A DNA stretch of 24,689 nucleotides from an uncultured Muribaculaceae bacterium (lineage in GTDB: Bacteria > Bacteroidota > Bacteroidia > Bacteroidales > Muribaculaceae), in contig CAJTMM010000033.1 in the NCBI GenBank assembly GCA_910577465.1, positions 1 through 24,689 of the forward strand, given 5' to 3'. The position numbers and the translations under genes are program-made. The notes below the pieces were generated by a model. It searched no databases. It worked only from the letters and a program-made list of their open reading frames with translations, and had not been told where the DNA came from. Shown piece by piece: positions 7,431 through 14,500 of this stretch. Every line of letters begins with the position of its first letter. The first letter of the stretch is position 1.

Positions 7431-7994
7431 ATGAAAAAAAGCATAGTCTACACACGCACCGGCGACTCCGGAACCACATCACTCGTAGGCGGACAGCGAG
7501 TCCCCAAAAACCACATACGCATCGAAGCCTACGGCACCATCGACGAACTCAACAGCCACATAGGCATCATCGCGGCATACCCCACCCACGACCACCGGCT
7601 GAGCCGGATGCTGCAATTCATACAGCACCGTCTCTTCAACATCGGAGCCTACCTCGCCAGCGACCCTCAGGGAGCCACCTACACAGCCCCCCCCGGAGTA
7701 GACCACGACGATGTCGCACGACTCGAAAACATGATCGACACACTCGACGCCGAACTCCCCCCCATCAACCGCTTCATACTTCCCGGCGGAAGCGTCGAAG
7801 CCGCCCAATGCCACGTAGCACGCACCGTATGCCGCCGGGCGGAACGACGCATCACTGACCTCGCCGACACCACACCCATCGACAGCAACGTAATGCGTTT
7901 CATCAACCGGCTCAGTGACTTCCTCTTCATATTAGCGCGATTTAACAATGTTAACCGCCGCATACCTGAAATATTTTGGGATAAAGATTGTTAG
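7431..7994 (+). CDS. ATP:cob(I)alamin adenosyltransferase, PduO type
   Basis: Transfers the adenosyl group of ATP to cob(I)alamin, making adenosylcobalamin, the cofactor of methylmalonyl-CoA mutase in the succinate-propionate route. The 187-residue protein carries the PduO/MMAB signature: ATP-binding TRTGDSGTTSLVGG (8-21), RIEAYGTIDELNSHIG (30-45), FILPGGS (115-121), RTVCRRAER (131-139) and INRLSDFLFILAR (158-170) near the end. Length and motif order are normal. The gene has its own promoter; the DUF2795 gene follows 78 nt later with its own promoter inside the gap. A role alongside pckA in propionate formation fits but is inference from pathway knowledge. Confidence 0.94.
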   Translation: MKKSIVYTRTGDSGTTSLVGGQRVPKNHIRIEAYGTIDELNSHIGIIAAYPTHDHRLSRMLQFIQHRLFNIGAYLASDPQGATYTAPPGVDHDDVARLENMIDTLDAELPPINRFILPGGSVEAAQCHVARTVCRRAERRITDLADTTPIDSNVMRFINRLSDFLFILARFNNVNRRIPEIFWDKDC

Positions 7995-8017
7995 TTATAA
8001 GAAAATAACTACTTTTG
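7988..8017 (+). promoter_or_regulatory. Promoter of the DUF2795 gene
   Basis: TTG (7988-7990), 19 bp, TACTTTTG (8010-8017): a full match to the Bacteroidetes consensus. The -33 element overlaps the last codons of the upstream gene, whose stop is TAG at 7992-7994. Confidence 0.72.
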
Positions 8018-8072
8018 CGGCACAATTTTACAAAACGCATTTTTACACAACTCTCAATAACACAATACCACT

Positions 8073-8294
8073 ATGTACTGGACATTGGAATTAGCATCGA
8101 AACTTGAAGACGCGCCATGGCCCGCGACACGCGAAGAACTAATCGACTACGCCATGCGCTCCGGAGCACCCCTCGAAGTAATCGAAAACCTTCAGGAAAT
8201 GGAAGACGAAGGCGAAACATACGAATGCATCGAAGACATCTGGCCCGACTACCCCTCCAAAGAAGACTTCCTCTTCAACGAAGACGAATACTAA
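8073..8294 (+). CDS. DUF2795 small acidic protein
   Basis: A 73-residue, very acidic protein opening with MYWTLELASKLEDAPWPATREELIDYA and ending WPDYPSKEDFLFNEDEY. It matches my recollection of a short, highly conserved Bacteroidetes family with a DUF2795-like N-terminal helical core (residues 1-45) and an acidic tail (46-73). No enzymatic motif or membrane segment is visible, and its function is unknown. Its own consensus promoter and a perfect terminator make it a monocistronic, probably well-expressed gene. Dense acidic charge suggests binding to a basic partner, which is inference only. Confidence 0.88.
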   Translation: MYWTLELASKLEDAPWPATREELIDYAMRSGAPLEVIENLQEMEDEGETYECIEDIWPDYPSKEDFLFNEDEY

Positions 8295-8324
8295 TCGCTG
8301 CGAGCGACATAAACAAAAGATTAT

Positions 8325-8370
8325 CAATCGGACAAACAAAACATAAGCTGTTTGTCCGATTGTTTTTTTT
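8325..8370 (+). terminator. Intrinsic terminator of the DUF2795 gene
   Basis: A perfect 13-bp stem CAATCGGACAAAC (8325-8337) / GTTTGTCCGATTG (8350-8362) with a 12-nt loop, directly followed by eight T residues (8363-8370). It starts 31 bp after the stop codon. Confidence 0.95.
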
Positions 8371-8437
8371 GTTTCAGCCATCTCCTCGGCCAAGGTAACT
8401 CCGCAGCCGTAATTACAGCTTTCACCATTAGTCGCAG

Positions 8438-8521
8438 TCAATTTGCAAGGACAATGCTTATACCACGGAGCATATCCATGATTTTAGCCAACGACCTGAG
8501 GCCATCTTTTTGCTGACTCAT
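8438..8521 (-). pseudogene. N-terminal relic of a TraG/MobC-type conjugation coupling protein
   Basis: The minus strand reads a 27-codon frame, MSQQKDGLRSLAKIMDMLRG then ISIVLAN and a stop. The pattern resembles the opening of the YWFCY-type coupling proteins (MobC/TraG-like) of Bacteroidales conjugative and mobilizable elements, which begin with short polar residues, LRxLAKIMDxMRxISI and then a membrane helix. Here the frame stops where that helix should start, and no continuation was found. I read it as the scar of an excised or decayed mobile element. The flanking 8371-8437 and 8522-8610 hold nothing else I can support. Confidence 0.5.
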
Positions 8522-8610
8522 AATTGTAGTTTTTAATGAATAATTTCCAGAATTGTACAATGCAGGGATGATAATGCAAAATTGTTCCGCCGATGGTTTA
8601 ATCACAAATA

Positions 8611-8643
8611 TTGTTTCTTACTCGGTACAATTTATTATCTTTG
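8611..8643 (+). promoter_or_regulatory. Promoter of the AAA ATPase gene
   Basis: TATCTTTG (8636-8643) is an exact -7 match. TTG at 8611-8613 lies 22 bp upstream, slightly long. The coding start is 24 bp downstream with a purine-rich GGTAGGAA before the ATG. Confidence 0.6.
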
Positions 8644-8667
8644 TACAAAATTCAATATTGGTAGGAA

Positions 8668-9861
8668 ATGGAAATTCTAATCAGGACATATAAAAGACGT
8701 CTGGCAGAGGTGAATACCAAGACTCACCGCTTCATATTCTCAGAAATAGACTGGGAACAGCCCCTTATCGGCATCAAAGGACAAAGAGGCGTGGGCAAGA
8801 CAACATTGATGTTGCAACGAATCAAGGTCACAGACCCAACCGGTGAAAAATCATTTTACGTCACTCTTGACAATCTATGGTTTGCCGAACACTCCTTGAT
8901 TGATCTGGCAGAGGAGATTCTGCAAAAAGGGATAACGCACCTTTATCTTGATGAAGTTCATAGACTGCCGGGATGGGAACGGCAGGTGAAAAATCTGTAC
9001 GACTCTTACCCGGAGCTTCATGTTGTGTTCACAAGTTCGTCACTGCTTGAGATTGACCACTCAATCGGAGACCTTTCTCGGCGTGTTTCCATGTATAAGC
9101 TACCTGGGCTGTCGTTCCGTGAATTTCTGATGTTTGAGGGGTACGAGGTCCCGGACAGGATTAAACTTTCAGACGTACTCTACTCGCATGAGACACTTGC
9201 ACCGCCAATATCTTCAAAACTAAATGTAATTCCACTTTTCAAAAAATATATGGAAAAGGGGTATTACCCATTCTATAAATCCATGAAACAGGACGACTAT
9301 TACAGCCGTCTTGAACAGACGGTGACAACTGTCATTGAATCCGATATTCCTGCAGTGGAGAAAAAGATTGACTACGAGACGTTGATAAAGGCAAAACGTC
9401 TTGTCTCCATAATCTCCGCATCACTTCCATATATCCCCAACATGAGCACCTTGGCGGGAGTTATGGGAACAAACAGAAACCAGCTCCTCAAAATTTTCGA
9501 CTTACTTGACCGTGCTGGCATCATACGCCAATTGTTCGTCTCAGCCGGAGGACCGAAAAGCCTTGCGAAACCACAGAAGATACTCCTTGACAACTCATCG
9601 CTCATGTATGCTCTTGATTCGCCACAGATAGGTGCCGCGCGGGAAAGCACATTCGCATCGTTCCTTGCGGTTGACCACAGGGTTGGGTTTGCGAAAGATG
9701 GCGATTTCATCATAGACAACAGGTATCTTTTCGAAGTCGGAGGCAAAGGTAAAGGTTTTGCCCAGATTAGAAATATTCCTGACAGCTTCGTGGCAGCGGA
9801 CGATATTGAATTGGGGTTTGGCAATAAAATTCCATTGTGGTTGTTTGGATTTCTCTATTAA
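8668..9861 (+). CDS. AAA family ATPase with DUF4143-type C-terminus
   Basis: A 397-residue protein. Walker A GQRGVGKTT (38-46), Walker B HLYLDEVHR (91-99), a FTSSS segment (121-125) and RRVSMYKLPGLSFREFLMF (138-156), typical of the AAA_14 / DUF4143 group. The second half contains a winged-helix-like segment (about 255-300) and ends with GDFIIDNRYLFEVGGKGK, resembling a PD-(D/E)xK arrangement (D346, E356, K360). Such stand-alone ATPases are frequent as single accessory genes in Bacteroidales; their role is unsettled and links to mobile elements or defence are only proposed. It sits beside a conjugation-gene relic, uses fewer C-ending codons than core neighbours, and has its own promoter. Product family fairly sure; role unknown. 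Confidence 0.85.
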   Translation: MEILIRTYKRRLAEVNTKTHRFIFSEIDWEQPLIGIKGQRGVGKTTLMLQRIKVTDPTGEKSFYVTLDNLWFAEHSLIDLAEEILQKGITHLYLDEVHRLPGWERQVKNLYDSYPELHVVFTSSSLLEIDHSIGDLSRRVSMYKLPGLSFREFLMFEGYEVPDRIKLSDVLYSHETLAPPISSKLNVIPLFKKYMEKGYYPFYKSMKQDDYYSRLEQTVTTVIESDIPAVEKKIDYETLIKAKRLVSIISASLPYIPNMSTLAGVMGTNRNQLLKIFDLLDRAGIIRQLFVSAGGPKSLAKPQKILLDNSSLMYALDSPQIGAARESTFASFLAVDHRVGFAKDGDFIIDNRYLFEVGGKGKGFAQIRNIPDSFVAADDIELGFGNKIPLWLFGFLY

Positions 9862-9862
9862 A

Positions 9863-9892
9863 CGCCAGCCTTGCCCGTGGCGCTTATTTTTC
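9863..9892 (+). terminator. Possible weak terminator of the AAA ATPase gene
   Basis: Stem CGCCA (9863-9867) / TGGCG (9878-9882) followed by the T-rich CTTATTTTTC. The stem is only 5 bp, so efficiency is uncertain. The rest of 9893-10062 holds no supported gene. Confidence 0.4.
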
Positions 9893-10062
9893 ATTCTGCG
9901 CATCATGGCACGATAGAATGTCTCCACCACCAATTATGATTCCGCAATGCCTATCTATTGAGTCAGTATCACAATAAAATTGAACAGCAAATCCATCCTG
10001 CGACCTATTGCTCGATGGTTGTTGTTTGGAAAAGGCCACGGCTTAAATTCTCGCTTATCGTC

Positions 10063-10098
10063 AAAAAGAGACTGCCTGACTTTGATTGTCAGACAGTC
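10063..10098 (-). terminator. Terminator of the surface-protein unit
   Basis: On the minus strand GACTGTCTGAC (10098-10088) pairs with GTCAGGCAGTC (10080-10070) through one G-U pair, loop 7 nt, followed by CTCTTTTT (10069-10062). The wobble favours the leftward transcript. It lies 31 bp beyond the stop of the 459-residue gene. Confidence 0.82.
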
Positions 10099-10128
10099 CC
10101 GTTAATATGATACCTCTTAAATAAGAAA

Positions 10129-11508
10129 TTATTGTAGGCAGAGTTTGTATGACTTTTCTCCAAAAGTCAATATATACACGGTATTTCTATCAACTTCAAA
10201 CACAATATCCTCACCGGTGCTGTACTGTCGTCCAAAGCACACGCCGGAAATATTGAATATCGAGGCCGGGACACCGGTCGGCAGATGTTCAATAATGATT
10301 GATGAATTTTCAATCCTGACTGACACATCGTTATCAGAGATTCCGCTGACTCCGGAGAAGTTGTCGATAACACTTACGGAGCATTCCGCGGAAACATCCG
10401 ACCCATCAGCGGCTACAGCTGTCACAATGGCTTCTCCTTGCGAGATCGCAGTAACCAGTCCATATTCATCGACAGTGGCTACAGATGGATTGTTGCTTGA
10501 CCAAACGATGTCCTTGACCGTTGCATTCGTCGGCAGTATGGTGGCGGACAATTGCAGAGTCTGCTTAACAATGATTTCAGCGACGGAATGATTCAAGGTA
10601 ATCGACCCAACAGGTACCGCAGCTATCGAAACCCTGGTAGCGGCGTCGGATAGAAGATGCTCCCTGGCGTCTGCCGTTGAAAAGATGCTGTTTTCCATTC
10701 TGATGGCAACCTCTCCGGAAATGTCGTCGGAAGCTGCAATCTGCATGTGGACAAGAGGTCCCTTAGATCCGTTGAATGTTGAGTTGTTGAGAGACAGACA
10801 GGCAATCCTGACACGTCCGTCGGCATAAGCCTTTGCTGAAACGGCATGCCCGGAACCGCGGTCAGCCATCACAAGAGATTGATCGACAATAGACAGTCCT
10901 TCGGGTAGATATATGTCGGTCTGGAAAGCGGAGAATGGGGTTTCATTGTCAAGTACAACAGCGACTTCCTTAGTTTCGCCAGGAAGCATTGAGAAATCCG
11001 GGATGTAGAATTTATCAACATGCTGATTGCCGATTGCAACTTCGAAATCCGGCAATTCCACATCATTATCGTCGGCATCCACCAAGAGTACACCGGATAG
11101 CGACAGCGTTCCTCCGGCGAAATTGCCGGATGCCGTTACCGAGATTTCCATCACTGGACCTTCGCTACCCGACAATGGTGTATGGGAAAGCGAGAATGAC
11201 CCTATTCTGGCATGGTTAATGGATATCAGGTTGCTGACTATGGTGTAACTTGAATTAGCACGTGACGACAAGGTGCAGACGGCTTTCCCATCCGATGATA
11301 CGAAATTCAAACCATCGGGCAAGGCGATATCAAACTGAAAGCCGAGAACAGGCTGTCCGTTTTCTATGCACACGCTTATTGTCTTGGTCTCTCCCGGTTC
11401 AAAATTACTCGTCTCTACGTAAAGTCTGTCAGCGGCAATGGCTGCTGGCATCGCTCCGAAGAGCAATGTCAGCACCAAAAGCAGCTTTTGCAATATCGAT
11501 TTGTTCAT
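10129..11508 (-). CDS. Secreted cohesin-like / Ig-like (BIG2) protein with T9SS-like tail
   Basis: A 459-residue exported protein. Signal peptide about 1-26 (hydrophobic LLLVLTLLFGAMPAAIAA). Two similar beta domains follow, about 28-160 and 165-295, each with the cohesin-like pattern SMLPGETK/NFEPGETK, a FQFDIALPDGL or FQTDIYLPEGL strand and a later GS(E/K)GP segment. A BIG2 bacterial Ig-like domain covers about 298-382 (WSSNNPSVATVDEYGLVTA). The end, about 392-459, has IFNISG and a YILTFGEKSYKLCLQ close, resembling a type A T9SS sorting domain. It starts 14 nt after the giant LRR gene stops, so the two are cotranscribed. I infer a secreted or surface partner of the LRR protein, whose dockerin-like repeat could bind its cohesin-like domains. 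Confidence 0.8.
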   Translation of the reverse strand: MNKSILQKLLLVLTLLFGAMPAAIAADRLYVETSNFEPGETKTISVCIENGQPVLGFQFDIALPDGLNFVSSDGKAVCTLSSRANSSYTIVSNLISINHARIGSFSLSHTPLSGSEGPVMEISVTASGNFAGGTLSLSGVLLVDADDNDVELPDFEVAIGNQHVDKFYIPDFSMLPGETKEVAVVLDNETPFSAFQTDIYLPEGLSIVDQSLVMADRGSGHAVSAKAYADGRVRIACLSLNNSTFNGSKGPLVHMQIAASDDISGEVAIRMENSIFSTADAREHLLSDAATRVSIAAVPVGSITLNHSVAEIIVKQTLQLSATILPTNATVKDIVWSSNNPSVATVDEYGLVTAISQGEAIVTAVAADGSDVSAECSVSVIDNFSGVSGISDNDVSVRIENSSIIIEHLPTGVPASIFNISGVCFGRQYSTGEDIVFEVDRNTVYILTFGEKSYKLCLQ

Positions 11509-11522
11509 AACAGAGATACCGA

Positions 11523-14500
11523 TTATTTAACCATGATTTTTGAAACCGTATTGCCGACTGCAACCACATAGATGCCATTGGCAAGATTGCGGCTCACGGC
11601 ATTTGAATCAGCTGTGAACTGAGCCAGCACAGTGCCATCAACGGCAAAAATGTACACATCCAGTCCTTCCGCGTTGAAGATGGTTATACCTTTGTTTTCG
11701 GCGACAACGCTTATCTGTCCGTCGGCAAAAGGAACGTCCACGCCGGCTAAACCGGAGTTATGTCCGCCTGTCGATGACAGCACATATTCATTTGCTTGAG
11801 AATCGGAAGCTATGATTCCGGATATTGAGATGTCGCCGCACTTCTCATTGTTGGCTTTCGCGATAATGCGGAATATCGGTTCCCCGTTGTCAGCAAAGGT
11901 TGAATTGTCAAGGTCAAACAGAGCTACACGCATGGTGCGGTCGTCGATTCTGCGCTGCATCAGCGAATGGTATGCGTCAGCGCGTTGTCCGATTTCAACC
12001 CCCACGAGTTCCATTCCGTCAGGAACCGTGATGTCGGCTTGCAGAGCTACATAGTCAATCGAATTTTCGAGAGCGACATCGACAGCCACCGTGCCGGAAG
12101 TCTCCGGAGTGTAGTCATCAACAACAAGATTATCCATCTCGAAGAATCCGCGACTTAAAACCATAGTACGGACATTCATAGCAGCGGACATTGCCGGCTG
12201 ATTGAGCACTTCGGTCACTGTGCCGGAGGCATCGGCAAGAGTGATGCGGTTATCCCCGTTCACATCTGCGGCTTCGAAGCAGAATGTCTCGACTTCGTTA
12301 CCGATAGCATAATTGGCTGTATTGACAGCGTCGGTGATAGTAACCTGGTCATTGTCGTTCGAGTCACCTTTGGTAGGTGGCATAACCGTGATTTCAAATG
12401 AACTCTTCACACCGGATCCATCTGTGGAGGAAGCGGTTATTGTTACAGTTCCGGTTGTTATTGTTGTTACGGTACCTTCAGCATCGACTGTCGCTATACC
12501 TCTGTTAGAACTGCTCCAGACAACCTCAGTATTTGTCGCATTGGCAGGAATCGGCTGTGCGCTCAATGACAATGTGCGTCCTTTCTTTACGACCGAGGAT
12601 TCTGCGGTTATGTCAATGGAGCTAACCATAGTTGGCGTGACTATTAGATTGAATGTATCGTATAGACCGGAACCATCGGCTGCATACGCAGTGATTGTGA
12701 CCTCACCAACAGATTTGGCTGTCACGAGCCCGTTCTCATCGACTGTGGCAATGGAGGTATTGGACGACCTATAGCGTACGGTATTGTCTGTGGCAGTGTC
12801 TGGACCGGCCGTGGCATGAAGTTGTAATGTTTCAGTGTCAGTTATAGTACCTTCAGTCTGATCAAACTTAAGCGATGTTATAAATACAGCGTCGGTCAAT
12901 GGAAGAATCTGGAAAAACTCCCACCAAGTGTCTGAATCGATGTAGTCTTCAAGCGATTCTTCCGGCACGAAAACCGTTGAATGGTCAATTACATTCTGAG
13001 CAAACTGAGGAGCACCTACCGGCGGAGTGGTGTTATACGATTTTATGTATTTAATGGATGAGCACCCACTGAAAGACCCGGTTCCAAGAGATGTCACCTG
13101 CTTGCCGAGCGATACCCATTCCGCTTTGTCACAATCTTTGAATGCGCGGGCACCTACAGAGCTTATGGCTCCGTCGGGAATGATAATCTCTGTCAGCAAG
13201 GAACATCCTTGGAAAGACTCAACGCCCAACCCGTAAACATTCTTTGGAATAGAAAGACTGGTGAGCGATGTACAGTATTCAAATGCTCTCGGTCCTATGA
13301 TTTCAAGTTCTTCGTTCAGGTCGAGAGTCACGAGATTATCGCAATGCGAGAAACAACCATCAGCTATGGAATTCAATGTTGATGGCATTGTTACATTATC
13401 AAGGTTGACATTATTGGCGAATGCACGTTCTCCAAGAGATGCCAGACCTTCTCCGATGGTCAGAGATCTAAGTGACGAGCAGTCCATGAATGCCTGTTCC
13501 CCGATGGCTTCGACACCCACCGGAATCTCAATGGATTCTATGCTGTCACATCGTTCAAACAGATATTTGCCTATGGTTCCCACGGATTCTCCAAACTTCA
13601 GATTTTTCAATGTCGATTTTCCGTAGAAAGGAGCATATTCCTCTGCCGAGATATCGTATGTCAGCCATCTGCCAAGGTGCAGATTGGTTATGGGTGAGTC
13701 GGCAAACATTGAACGTTTCGGAGTGTCAGTATTTTGTTTGACTGTTAATACCTCCGATCCGTCAGAGATGGTGAGGGTGGTGAGACTATTACATGAATTA
13801 AAGACGTTATCGTCAATCAGCGTTACAGATGGAGAAATTAAAAGATTGTCCAGTACTGAACATCCGCTGAACAATTCCTTGCTCAAAGTCGTGAGTTTTG
13901 TTGATAGTGAGACCTCTGCGAGTGAAGTGTCATCTTTAAATGCGCCTATACCTGCGGTTACCACATTGTTTGGCATTTCAATCCACTCCAATGAATCCAT
14001 CTCGCTGAAAGTATAATTGCCAATCTCTGTCAAAGACTCCGGCAGACGGAAATTTTTCACCGAAGAGCAACCGCGTAAAAGATAATCATTCGCAATTGTG
14101 AATGTTCCTGTTTGGGAGAATTCCACCTTACTCAGATCCGTGCGATTACTGAATGGAGAATAACCATTGTTTAAGTCTGCGGTATATATAAGATTTCTAC
14201 CGAGGTACAGCGATTTGAGGGGAGAATGGAAGAATAGACCTTCCTTAGACTTGTTTGATGCAAGGTTTATCGGGGTGGAGGAATTTGAGAATGAGAGCAC
14301 CGTCAGTCCGGTACATTTGTCAAATGCCAACCCCTTGATTGAATCTATTGATGCCGGGATTGTCAGATCGGCAAGCGATGTGCAATTGCTGAATAAACCT
14401 TTCTCTATGGTTGGAAGATTTTCTGACAGGCGAATTGTTTTCAATAAAGAACAATCGGCAAATGCATATTCCCCGATTGAAGTGACAGCATCCTGCATTG

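Noticed and set aside
8139..8441. Minus-strand 100-codon frame
   Set aside because: It is antisense to the DUF2795 gene and runs through its perfect terminator; it has no independent support.
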